DNA from: Apostichopus japonicus | Lineage: Eukaryota; Echinodermata; Holothuroidea; Aspidochirotida; Stichopodidae | Length of the DNA stretch: 64,000 bases | Assembly (NCBI RefSeq): GCF_037975245.1 | Contig: NC_092561.1 | Span: 20,959,508 to 21,023,507, forward strand | Direction: 5' to 3' | Part shown: piece by piece, positions 1-11,227 of the stretch | Numbering within the stretch: the stretch's first letter is position 1 | How the letters are laid out: each line of letters begins with the position of its first letter | The notes under the pieces: generated by a model | The model's input: only the letters and a program-made list of their open reading frames with translations | Databases searched by the model: none | Told to the model about the DNA's origin: nothing | Translations under genes and position numbers: made by a program

Positions 1-468
1 TTGTGCAGTTGTGGCGTTCCACATACATACACGAACCCTAACCTGTGCAAAACAAATCTTGCACACATATAAACACTGGCACGTTTCAGGCTTCCTCAAA
101 ATGACAATTCAACACGAGATTTCGCAGAATTAGGTCTTTCGACGTGTTTTCTGCGACAAATGTGAACCAAGAAAGTGGGATTTGCAATAACTAAATTATT
201 TCTGGTGACGACAGATCACCATTTTACATCAATATTTTCATTCGGATGGAAACTTTCGATGGACATGATGTTGTAACGTAAAGTCACCAGTGTAAACGTC
301 CTAGAGACCTAGACCTAGGCTAGTCGAGTTTCCGAAGTTCGTGACTTAAGACGAGGCAATAAAGTTCATACTTTGCAAGGCTGACAGCGGTATAACATAC
401 GATAGTCCTATATCTTAGCCTACCCTGATATAATTACATGTGTTGGGGAGCTTGTTAGGATAAATGAT
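1..468. other. 5' flank of GSKIP gene
   Basis: No coding feature is recognised here. The sequence leads into the GSKIP start codon and probably contains its promoter and 5' UTR, but no clear TATA box or other defined site was found. A non-coding 5' exon is possible. Confidence 0.4.
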
Positions 469-681
469 ATGGCAGAAAGTACTGATTCAATGACACCTGT
501 GGAGAACGACATTAGACTTATGAAAATTGAAGCTGAGGCAGTAATATTAGAAGTGAAATATGCTGTTGAGCATGCTGAAATTTCTTCTAAATTATCAACT
601 AGTGACGAAATTGCCTTTTTCAATGTAAGAACGAAGGAAGGAGAGACCTTTTGTGTGGAGCTCTCTGCATTGGGTTACCGA
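469..681 (+). CDS. GSKIP: GSKIP exon 1 (71 codons)
   Basis: Opens with ATGG and ends ...GGT TAC CGA before the donor GTAAGT at 682, in phase 0. It encodes the conserved N-terminal half, including EAEAV and FCVEL. Confidence 0.88.
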
Positions 682-3600
682 GTAAGTACATTATAGGGGA
701 CAGGCCTAGGCCCAGTTCCTTAATTAGTATGTTGAATGCTCCATTTGATCTGAAGGCATACTGTTTGCCACACAGTGAGTTATTGCAATTGCAAAATGTA
801 GTACATCATTGATGTAATGTGACCAGATTTACCAAAGTAATAAGTTCCAGAATCAGGTCAACTTTATTAAAAGAACCAGATGTGCTTTGTTAATTGACCA
901 GTTCAAACTATATAATGGGCAAGCCTAGGCCTGTGGCCAATTTATTTAGTCACTATACATACAATAACCCAAGGCCTACACAGTATGAGTTGAAGTGCAG
1001 TTATCAACATAACAATGCTGTACATACTGTATATAGGTAGGCCTTGGCCTTTGTTATAGTACTGCTACAACATTATTAACAGAGTTGCTGATACATGATA
1101 AATACATGATACATGGGGCTCTATTATTTGTGTGAATTAAGTTAAAAGAACATGTTCTGGTTGCATTAATTATTATAATTAGAATCAAACAATGGATGAA
1201 ATTTGATATTTAGGCTTGCACTGTAGTGCCAACGTCAACATCATTTTACGAGCACTCAAATAATCAAGCACAAGTCTGCTACAGTACGTACGATCAGTGG
1301 CGGAGCTATTGTAGGGGTTTTGGTGGGGGGGCTATAATGGTCTGTAGGGGCGCTTTGACATTATCTAAGCGGAGCGCCACCACAGGTTGGTGCGGATCGT
1401 ACAGACATTTTTTGAGTAAAGATACTCCCTAGATCGCCGGAAATGACCCTTTCTGGGCTTTGCTTATTGCAGATAAACAAAGAATAAATAGGTGTCATCG
1501 CCATTTGTGACAACTGGGAAGTTTATATGGGTGTTGAAAGTACATGCGCTTGGAAATAGTTTCATACAACGGAAGTGCCGATAAATTAAAGACAGCCATT
1601 AGAGCATTTTGTCAGAAAATTACACCAACAAAATGTGACAAATGTCCATTGGCGGCGATCATGGGGGGGACGGGGGGACATGTCCCCCCAATATTTTAGG
1701 TGGGGGATATAGTATCTAATATCCGCCCCAATATTTGGTGGCATAGTCTTTTTGGTGGCTATAAATAGAAAATAATGCCTGAGATTATTTATCCAAATCA
1801 TATTTGGCGGTGGCTAAAACTTCATCCAACACATGCTGCATGAGGTAATTGACTCTTCGTGGTCATTTCTGTGACCTGTGACCGTATAGCATGTTGTCAC
1901 TCATGATTATTATCATAATGTCTGAACAACTCTTGTATGAGTGTAAGTACGTACAATCATGATCCACATCGATATGGGTTCAATGTGTTTCCATTTGGCC
2001 TGTTTCCTACAAGATTTCTAACCGCAGGCGCGTAGCCAGGGGGGCAAAGGGGGAGACCCCCCCTCGAGCATATTTTTTGTATATATTTTTTTTTATGATA
2101 TCAAAGTTTTATAATATAATAATAATAATAATATTTGTACACCAATAAATTAACTGTGTCTGAATTTTTGAAAATTCCCTGACCAACATTCTTCATCATA
2201 CTTCCCTCTACTCCTGCAATTTTGACCGGTCTGTTAGGGGTTGAAGGTTTTTTCTTCTATATTGGTTGTCCATGGATGATATTTTGTGCAACATTATGGG
2301 CATGTTTTGAAGTGAATTTATTATTCAAAATCTGAACAAATAATGTGCTTAAAACCTTGAAAGTGGGGCTGACGGTATTGTGGGCCGTTACGTAGTATTA
2401 CCTACAAAAGCAATGATCCACAGGAGATGCAATGAGGTCAAACGTGATGTGTGACTGGTGACAATCTTGAAAAAGGTTATGGTTGAAGAAAAAAATATTG
2501 GGAAAAACTTGGTTCTCAGGCAAAAGTGTACATCTGGTTGGTCATTTTCAAGCCCGAGAAGTGCCATTTCCGGTGATCTGGGGGGCTACCAAAACCAGAA
2601 ATTTTCTTGTATGCTGCGCGCCAATTGATGGTGGCGCTCTGCTTAGATAGTAATATACAAAATATCATGAAATGCACGAACAATTTTAGGGATGAAAGTT
2701 ACTACGCGCCTGCACCCAAGCAAATGTCCCCCCCCCCCAATATTTGAAACAAATCGCCGCTCCTGCAAATGTCAATAAGTAGATGAGAGCACAATAAGAA
2801 AGTCAATAATCGTTAATTCAAAAGTGGTAAAAAGCTGAAAAGGACACCATCAGTCCATTTGAGTCCGTCAGGGGGGCGGATGCAGGGGGCGGAGCACTCA
2901 TATTTCTTCTCCTTGGGCTGTAACATTTAATGAAGACTGAAATCCTACATAAAGTCATTCTTTAAGCACCATAAGTCTGGCAAACCAACGTACTGTACTG
3001 TAAGCTTGACACTGGAAGTAGTGCAGTGAACTCCATTACAGCATTGTGAAATGCTATACATGTATGTTGAGTTGACTATTACTGCCCTAAAGTACAGAAG
3101 ATGTACCAGCACAGAATGTTTGCATCATTCCAAATCCTTTTCTCTAAAACTGTACAATTGCGTAGCGAAAAATGGTTGCAAGATTTGAAAAACTTGATAC
3201 AAACGTTTTGGAGTTTATTCTATTTTACAGTTTGCATTTCTCTTTGCTTGTCACTGAAGTTTAAGAAACCTAAACTGAGCGAGGCAGTCTTCAATGGATT
3301 TTCGGAACCGCGAGGGAGGCCCCCAATGACTTATTGGATTACAACGTCGGGTGGCTTCCATTGCAACACTTTAACTTAAATTTAGAATCTTTTCAACTTA
3401 GAGCGTCATTTCAATTGGAAACTGCACAATGTTCTTGGGTGAAGAACCCACCTTGATATGACCCGGCTGGGGTTAAAACCAAAATCTCCCGATTGCTAAG
3501 CCTCATTGCTTCAAATGCCTACGCCTTTATCCACTCAGTCACAACACCAGTAACTGTACCCTGTTACAGTAGCAGCATTGTGTTACGACCACTGGGCAGC

Positions 3601-6600
3601 AATATTTGTACTGTTGTGTGATTGGAATATTGTTAGATGTGGCATACTGTGGCTGTGCTGTACAAATCTACTGTACCATCTAATGTACCATTGAGAAATC
3701 AGATTCACTTACTGAGCACAGTACTTGTAAGAGGTTCGTGTAAGATCAGCTATTAATCTGTCATTTTAGTCTGGTCTGTTTATTTCAAGTTAGAGTAAGA
3801 TATCTTCCACCAATGACCATCCTTTTGTCTCAAAGAGTGTGTTCATTATATTGATAATTGCTTTGAACAGAGACTGTAAAGTATTTATTTTAAAGCAGCC
3901 TTTTTGTACATAACTGTATTGATGCACAATGTTTATTAGACTTTCTGCAGTACAGTACTGTACTGTATATATACAGTATATTACTTAAAATAGGAGTGTA
4001 CAAATCATGAATGCATTGCCCATAGATGTACCATAAATATTGCTCAACACATACAGTAATGTTAATTAGCTACTGACCCTTTTATTTAATTTATAATATA
4101 AATTCTCAGTTTTTCACAATCCTTATTTTGGTAAAAATGGACAATTCAAGCAAATTTAAGTAGGGTACATTGCATAGTGATACAGTACCTATATTATAAT
4201 GGAGTTTTAGTTATTAATGAAATTGTATTAAACAAAGAAGATCATTTGAAACAAACTTTGAAAAGCTGCTTTAAGTGATCCCTGTGAAGCTGCAGGTATC
4301 AATTGGATGTAATCAGATGTGAAAGTCTGCAACCATGTCACCACTGGATATTGCAGCCATTATTACACACAAGGGATCAGGGAACAGTGTCCACTGACAT
4401 AGTCAATTTCAGAACTGTGAGAATCAGTGTGTTTATTATTAAAGCAAAGACTGATGGTCATCAACAAATTTAAATGTCCTGAAGGACTTTACAAATTTTG
4501 AGTAAATGACTGAGTTCTGTTTTTTATTATTAATCTACTGTAATGGATATAGTTTGATTATATCACTGGAATTGTCACATTTATATCTCCTCAACTGATT
4601 TTCATGACAGTTACAGCCTTTCCCATTTCCTTTGAGGTGTTTTTACAGCTGGTGTACTGTTTTCTAGTGATACTGTAAGCACACTACTGTGGTAAATTAA
4701 CGTAGTTTAGATTATCTGAATGTCTGGCAAAACTACTGTACTGTAAGTACAATACTGTATATTAAATGATATATGGCTGGAAGTTTGTAATTCTTACAGA
4801 CTTAGGTTGTTCAAATTTCTATAAATTCGGTACTGTATGGTAAATGTGTTAACAGTAGGTAGTTGTACAGTGCTGTATGCAGGGAATAATTCTGTACTAG
4901 GTACAGTGCAGTATGCAGGGAATAATTTGGTACAGTACAGTACGCAGGGAATAATTTGGTACAGTACAGTACGCAGGGAATAATTTGGTACAGTAAAGTA
5001 CGCAGGGAATAATTTGGTACAGTACAGTATGCAGGGAATAATTTGGTACAGTACAGTATGCAGGGAATAATTTGGTACTGTACAGTATGCAGGGAATAAT
5101 TTGGTACAGTACAGTATGCAGGGAATAATTTGGTACAGTACAGTACGCAGGGAATAATTTGGTATAGTACAGTACTCAGGGAATAATTTGGTACAGTATG
5201 CAGGGAATAATTTGGTACAGTATGCAGGGAATAATTTGGTACAGTGCAGTACGCAGGGAATAATTTGGTACAGTATGCAGGGAATAATTTGGTACAGTAT
5301 GCAGGGAATAATTTGGTACTGTACGTACGCAGGGAATAATTTGGTACAGTACAGTATGCAGGGAATAATTTGGTACAGTACAGTACGCAGGGAATAATTT
5401 GGTATAGTACAGTACGCAGGGAATAATTTGGTACAGTACAGTATGCAGGGAATAATTTGGTACTGTACAGTATGCAGGGAATAATTTGGTACTGTACAGT
5501 ATGCAGGGAATAATTTGGTACAGTACAGTATGCAGGGAATAATTTGGTACAGTACAGTACGCAGGGAATAATTTGGTATAGTACAGTACTCAGGGAATAA
5601 TTTGGTACAGTATGCAGGGAATAATTTGGTACAGTATGCAGGGAATAATTTGGTACTGTACAGTATGCAGGGAATAATTTGGTACAGTATGCAGGGAATA
5701 ATTTGGTACAGTATGCAGGGAATAATTTGGTACTGTACAGTACGCAGGGAATAATTTGGTACAGTACAGTACGCAGGGAATAATTTGGTACTGTACAGTA
5801 TGCAGGGAATAATTTGGTACAGTATGCAGGGAATAATTTGGTACAGTATGCAGGGAATAATTTGGTACTGTACAGTATGCAGGGAATAATTTGGTACAGT
5901 ATGCAGGGAATAATTTGGTACTGTACAGTATGCAGGGAATAATTTGGTACTGTACAGTATGCAGGGAATAATTTGGTACAGTATAGTACGCAGGGAATAA
6001 TTTGGTACTGCACAGTATGCAGGGAATAATTTGGTACTGTACAGTATGCAGGGAATAATTTGGTACAGTACAGTATGCAGGGAATAATTTGGTACTGTAC
6101 AGTACGCAGGGAATAATTTGGTACAGTATAGTACGCAGGGAATAATTTGGTACTGCACAGTATGCAGGGAATAATTTGGTACTGTACAGTATGCAGGGAA
6201 TAATTTGGTACAGTACAGTATGCAGGGAATAATTTGGTACTGTACAGTACGCAGGGAATAATTTGGTACAGTACAGTACGCAGGGAATAATTTGGTACAG
6301 TATAGTACGCAGGGAATAATTTGGTACTGCACAGTATGCAGGGAATAATTTGGTACTGTACAGTATGCAGGGAATAATTTGGTACAGTACAGTACGCAGG
6401 GAATAATTTGGTACAGTACAGTATGCAGGGAATAATTTGGTACAGTACAGTACGCAGGGAATAATTTGGTACAGTACGCAGGGAATAATTTGGTACTGCA
6501 CAGTATGCAGGGAATAATTTGGTACAGTACAGTATGCAGGGAATAATTTGGTACTGTACAGTATGCAGGGAATAAATTTGTACAGTACAGTACTCAGGAA

Positions 6601-9600
6601 ATAATTTGGTAAAGTACAGTACGCAGGGAATAATTTGGTACAGTATAGTACGCAGGGAATAATTTGGTACTGCACAGTATGCAGGGAATAATTTGGTACT
6701 GTACAGTACGCAGGGAATAATTTGGTACAGTACAGTATGCAGGGAATAATTTGGTACTGTACAGTATGCAGGGAATAATTTGGTACTGTACAGTATGCAG
6801 GGAATAAATTTGTACAGTACAGTACGCAGGGAATAATTTGGTACAGTATAGTACGCAGGGAATAATTTGGTACAGTACAGTACGCAGGGAATAATTTGGT
6901 ACAGTATAGTACGCAGGGAATAATTTGGTACTGCACAGTATGCAGGGAATAATTTGGTACTGTACAGTATGCAGGGAATAATTTGGTACTGTACAGTATG
7001 CAGAGAATAAATTTGTACAGTACAGTACTCAGGGAATAATTTGGTAAAGTACAGTACGCAGGGAATAATTTGGTACAGTACAGTATGCAGGGAATAATTT
7101 GGTACTGTACAGTACTGTACGCAGGGAATAATTTGGTACTGTACAGTACGCAGGGAATAATTTGGTACTGTACAGTATGCAGGGAATAATTTGGTACAGT
7201 ACAGTACGCAGGGAATAATTTGGTACAGTGCAGTACGCAGGGAATAATTTGGTACTGTACAGTATGCAGGGAATAATTTGGTACAGTACAGTACTCAGGG
7301 AATAATTTGGTACAGTACTGTACAGTACGCAGGGAATAATTTGGTTCACTACAGTACTGTACGCAGGGAATAATTTGGTACAGTACAGTACGCAGGGAAT
7401 AATTTGGTACAGTACAGTACGCAGGGAATAATTTGGTACTGTACAGTACGCAGGGAATAATTTGGTACTGTACAGTATGCAGGGAATAATTTGGTACAGT
7501 ACAGTACGCAGGGATTAATTTGGTACTGTACAGTACTCAGGGAATAATTTGGTACTGTACAGTATGCAGGGAATAATTTGGTACAGTACAGTACGCAGGG
7601 AATAATTTGGTACAGTACAGTACGCAGGGAATAATTTGGTACTGTACAGTATGCAGGGAATAATTTGGTACAGTACGCAGGGAATAATTTGGTACTGTAC
7701 AGTATGCAGGGAATAATTTGGTACTGTACAGTATGCAGGGAATAATTTGGTACTGTACAGTATGCAGGGAATAATTTAGCGTTCTAATTCGGTTACATTG
7801 CATTTTTGAAAGCTCTGAATTTGTTTCTCATTGGCAACTTTAATGCTTCCTGCTCAAAAAGCTATATGGACACGGAACATTATCTTTACACTTGTGCAGC
7901 AGTTTGACTAAGTACTGTATGTTGTATCTAGCATTTTGCAGTGCGATACTGGATAAATTATTTCCAGACTGTATGTCGTGTACCCTCTCATTCTGTAATG
8001 TTATATTCTTTACAGGAACACAGTACTTTATACAGCACTTTTAATCATAGCGAAGGTTACTCTTCTCCTCACTTACGGTACCTGTCTCATCACAACAACT
8101 GCACACTTACTGACCTATCCAGAGTGGTCATCTTTGCCCCCATAAAGATAATACAGTGACTTGAGTCAATAACTATCAGTCCATGACTCCATCGATTGAG
8201 TCAGCAATATTGCTGATATCACTGACCTAAAATTGAAGTGAATGATTATTTATGTACTGCAGCTCTGCTGTTTACACATCTGTATATAGGGTCATAAAGT
8301 TATTTAGTCCTACAAACACCCTTAACAGTTACAACAGTTGGTTCCTTATAATGTTGCCGAGTACAGCACACACATCTAATGTGATGTATCGCATGTTTTA
8401 TGGACATGTAGAGCTACTATGTATGGCATTACAAGTTACTGTGTTCTACTGTACTAGCTAATAGTCTCAGTCATTCATTTTTACCTGTCATTAATTGGGC
8501 CTAAGACAGTTCATTCTAGTATACATACATGTGTAAAGATTTTTTATAGGTAGCACCTGATACATGCTGTACATGTTTCTTACAGTAAGTTGTTATATTT
8601 TACAGGCACATGAGTTTTGTCATCCATTATTTGACCAACTGTGTTTCCTTGAAGGCTTCAGTGGGCGAAACAACAGCAGGATTTTAGAATTGTTCACTGT
8701 ATTTAATTATAGGTTCTTGCTTGTCTCTATTAGCCCAAGGGTAATCAGCTCAGCTTGACACTATGCTGTACAGTATGTATGTTAAAGATGTCTCGAACAG
8801 TACAAAAGCGACATATGGCATTTCTTCTCATTAAGCATGCCTCGTTGATATTGACTCCCTGATCTTTCATTATTAACAATTTACTGTCTTGAAGTTGAAT
8901 CTTGCCTGGAAGAACTTGCCACCAGCGACTTTGTATTGAACTATAGTACTGTTAGTAATTATACAGGACTTAGCATGGCGGGTGATTACACTACCCTAGA
9001 TGTGCTTGCAGGACCTTAAGTATACACAGAGTTGAGAGATGGATGGGTTTTATGACCTCCAACATGCGTTGCGGTGCTTATTAAGTCATCAAAAATAAAA
9101 GACACATATAAATTATATACAGTAGATCATGGCTTAGTATCAGTGCGATGTATGATTAGTGAGATGGGTATTAAATACATCATATGGTGTACATACAACA
9201 TGTTGTACAGTAAATAGAACCTGACATCTCTCCAGTGAAGGTCATTAAATCAAATTATTTCAAATGGAACATTACAGCTTCCACTAAGGAACTTTGAAAC
9301 TACTGAAACAATATGAAAGTTATCTATGGACATTTACTACTGTTTGTAATCAGAATGTACTGTAATCCAGTAGGTGTATCAAGGGTGGTGGAGTGCCAAA
9401 AAGAGGTGAAGGAACCCCCAATGTGCTTTGTCATAAAAACAGTGTCCTTTCTAGGGTAGAAAAGTAGCCATCTTTGAAAGTAAAAGTGTCCTTTTGCTTT
9501 TTTGTTTTTTCAATTAATTGTCGAAATATTTCAACAAAATGGGCACTGAGCATGTACAAAAATTGCCTAGAACATACAATAAAAATATGCAGTTACTAAT

Positions 9601-10296
9601 ACTGGAATTTTTCCTTCTTGATGAAATATGTTTAGGTAATTAAACTTGTGGTTGTCCCCTCAATTCAGAGTTACATGTCCTTCTGCCCTTCCTCATTCCA
9701 CTCCCCAAATCAAAGACTCTTCCACTCTTTCCACCCCTGTGTAGGATTGTAGTTACAGCAAGCAGTAAACTTGTCCAATTTAGTTGTTAGTTTTCTGCAT
9801 ATATAGAATAATACTGTCTGTGAGAGATACAGTATTTAGAAAACAAGAAGACTTGGGACTCAGTATACTGTATAATATTGCAGCACTGTCAACTTCAAAC
9901 TATCAAATCCAAGTGACAAAAAGTTTCAGTATTTAAGTATTCAACTGCAGCTACAGTAAACTTAATGCTGTAAAACTACTGTACATTAATCTATAGTTCT
10001 TCTTTTTTCAATCTAACAGCCCCTCTTTTTATTTTAATGTATTCTTTTCTTGAACATTTGATATAAGTTTCTTTCCCCTTTTGTTTCAGATTGTTGGGAA
10101 GAACTTTGATGAAGTGTCTTCAGAAGATAATTTGACATACTATGAGACAATCTATGCCTTACTGGACAAGCACAGCCCACAGTACAGACTGACATTTGGA
10201 GAAGCTCTCGTTGGAAAACTAGAAGGACTTCAAAAACTTCAGGAAAAGGCAGAAAATGGAAACCACCACCATGCACCTGACAAGGAAGGAACATGA
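469..10296 (+). CDS. GSKIP: GSK3B-interacting protein (GSKIP), two coding exons, 139 aa
   Basis: The coding exons are 469-681 and 10090-10296, joined in phase 0 and encoding 139 residues, the length I recall for the vertebrate protein. GSKIP is a small cytosolic scaffold that binds GSK3-beta through a C-terminal helix and, in vertebrates, the PKA RII subunit, restraining GSK3 in Wnt/PKA signalling. Exon 1 carries the conserved EAEAV segment, the TKEGETFCVEL strand and its lead-in. Exon 2 carries IVGKNFDEV, then YYETIYALLDKHSPQYR and FGEALVGKLEGLQKL, which match the family's GSK3-interaction region. The final residues (NGNHHHAPDKEGT) are a poorly conserved tail. The donor GTAAGT and the pyrimidine-rich acceptor TTTGTTTCAG are both good. 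The start at 469 is the first Met in frame and gives the family length. The 9.4 kb intron is mostly repeats. Confidence 0.9.
1290..1460 (-). repeat. Fragment of dispersed family, minus orientation
   Basis: Read on the minus strand, this stretch matches the internal part of the elements at 2025-2712 and 63585-63837. The shared order is a TCATTTCCGGCGATCT block followed by GGTGGCGCTCCGCTTAGATA. It looks like an old, truncated copy. Confidence 0.5.
1650..2766. mobile_element. Possible outer TIR element interrupted by a second element
   Basis: The left edge has GGCGGCGAT, then G-runs and CCCCCCAATATTT. The right edge has CCCCCCAATATTT, then AATCGCCGC, an imperfect inverted match. The element at 2025-2712 would be inserted inside it. 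Neither target-site duplication nor coding capacity was seen. Confidence 0.35.
2025..2712 (+). mobile_element. Non-autonomous TIR element, GCGCTTAGATA-type family
   Basis: It has perfect 11-bp terminal inverted repeats, CAGGCGCGTAG at 2025-2035 and CTACGCGCCTG at 2702-2712. The interior shares the GTGCCATTTCCGG and GGTGGCGCTCTGCTTAGATA blocks with copies near 1.3, 38.9 and 63.7 kb. There is no transposase ORF and no clear target-site duplication. Confidence 0.6.
3452..3555 (-). repeat. tRNA-derived SINE-like fragment
   Basis: On the minus strand the sequence reads as a tRNA-like head. An A-box-like GACTGAGTGGATAAAGGCG is followed about 50 bp later by a B-box-like GGTTTTAACCCC. The loop is degenerate (TTTTAA for TTCGAA), so it is not a functional tRNA. 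Confidence 0.4.
4870..7779. repeat. 29-bp (and 24-bp) minisatellite in GSKIP intron, about 100 copies
   Basis: The conserved core GCAGGGAATAATTTGGTAC is followed by one or two variable CAGTA/CTGTA steps, giving units of mostly 29 bp and sometimes 24 bp. The linker is near-palindromic (GTACTGTAC, GTACAGTAC). Variants such as CGCAGGG versus TGCAGGG are interspersed. The long minus-strand open frames here arise only because the unit lacks stops. Confidence 0.95.
7780..10089 (+). other. GSKIP intron, distal part
   Basis: No gene is recognised. The sequence is AT-rich with scattered TACAGTA motifs. It ends in a strong polypyrimidine tract and a TTTGTTTCAG acceptor at 10089. Confidence 0.6.
10090..10296 (+). 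CDS. GSKIP: GSKIP exon 2 (68 codons plus stop)
   Basis: Starts after TTTGTTTCAG with ATT GTT GGG (IVG) and ends in TGA at 10294-10296. It encodes the GSK3-binding segment, whose LLDKHSPQYR and FGEALVGKLEGL blocks align with the vertebrate helix. Confidence 0.9.
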   Translation: MVGKNFDEVSSEDNLTYYETIYALLDKHSPQYRLTFGEALVGKLEGLQKLQEKAENGNHHHAPDKEGT

Positions 10297-10497
10297 CAGA
10301 ACAGCGTGAGGAAGGCATCAGCCCATTGAGACTTTCAAATGTAACCAATGTAATATCATGCTTGTACAATATACTAAAGGGTAACTGTAACTCCAGAGTG
10401 TACAGGTAGCAGTGAAACTTGGGGATGTGGGTGCTCAGGACAGCCGAAATCAGGAATGCTATCAAATTTAATTGACCCTACTGTGTCTTACTATACA

Positions 10498-11227
10498 CAG
10501 GGATGTAAGTCTTCCGTATTTTTACGGAAATCCGTTTTTTTTTTTTAATTCCAATAAGTCTTCCGTATTTTTACGGAAATCCGTTTTTTTTATAATTCCA
10601 ATAAAGTTCCACAAAATTGTTCGAATATCAAAGACACAACGCGGCAAAAATGCCTGGCCCGTTGCAGCAAGCTAACTTCAATTTTCACTCATCGATCACT
10701 CAAAGTACCATTTCCAGTTTCGCATCATCGCATTGCACTGTACAACATTATGCCATGTGAATATCGTTGCGTACGTGCGAACTTCAAATCGCTATAGCTC
10801 ATTTCTGTCGTTGAAAAACCTTGCCTAATTCATGTTGATTGGACTGCTAATTAATATTTTCGTAACTGCTGGTGCTCGACATAAGTTTTGGAATTAACGC
10901 TTGTGATATTTGTGAGCGGCGGAAATCTATGGGATACGTATATGAAAGTCGATATTTGTGATCGCATTCGAATGTGAGACTGTTTTTTATTCCGTAGTTC
11001 GCTGCGACGTATTCGTAACTTTGAGCTAGCCTAACATAACGATAGTGTGTAAGTAGTAAGAACTAGGGGTAGGATGTGCTAGCGCTAATACTTCTAAGCT
11101 AGCCTAACATACAGTAACGATAGTGTGTAAGTAGTCAGAGCTAGGAGTAGGATGTGTTAGGACGGCATTAACCTGGGGTCTCCGAATATTTTTCCGGTTT
11201 TTTTTTTGGGCTGCACTTACATCCCTG
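10498..11227. mobile_element. hAT-like non-autonomous TIR element in GSKIP 3' region
   Basis: The terminal inverted repeats are CAGGGATGTAAGT on the left and ACTTACATCCCTG on the right. The hexamer TATACA directly flanks both ends (10492-10497 and 11228-11233). A duplicated TCTTCCGTATTTTTACGGAA block sits at the left end. A direct duplication of about 70 bp (AGCTAGCCTAACAT...) lies at about 11029-11160. CAGGG ends are typical of hAT elements, though an 8-bp target duplication would be expected. No transposase is present. Confidence 0.65.
10600..10605 (+). terminator. Possible GSKIP polyadenylation signal
   Basis: AATAAA lies 304 bp after the GSKIP stop codon, inside the left part of the TIR element. 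Another AATAAA is at 11905-11910. Which one is used cannot be told from sequence. Confidence 0.35.

Larger units (their letters stand above)
682..4869 (+). other. GSKIP intron, proximal part
   Basis: No gene is recognised. It holds decayed TIR-element pieces (1290-1460, 1650-2766), a SINE-like stretch near 3450-3555, and many copies of the 7-mer TACTGTA/TACAGTA. The short ORF at 3101-3379 has no recognisable domain and I do not call it. Confidence 0.6.

Noticed and set aside
4794-7803. Long minus-strand ORFs up to 512 codons rich in YQIIPC and TKLFPAYC repeats
   Set aside because: They are translations of the 29-bp minisatellite in several frames at once, inside the GSKIP intron, with no start context or domain.
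10034-10465. 143-codon minus-strand ORF
   Set aside because: Antisense shadow of GSKIP exon 2, which is supported by family alignment.
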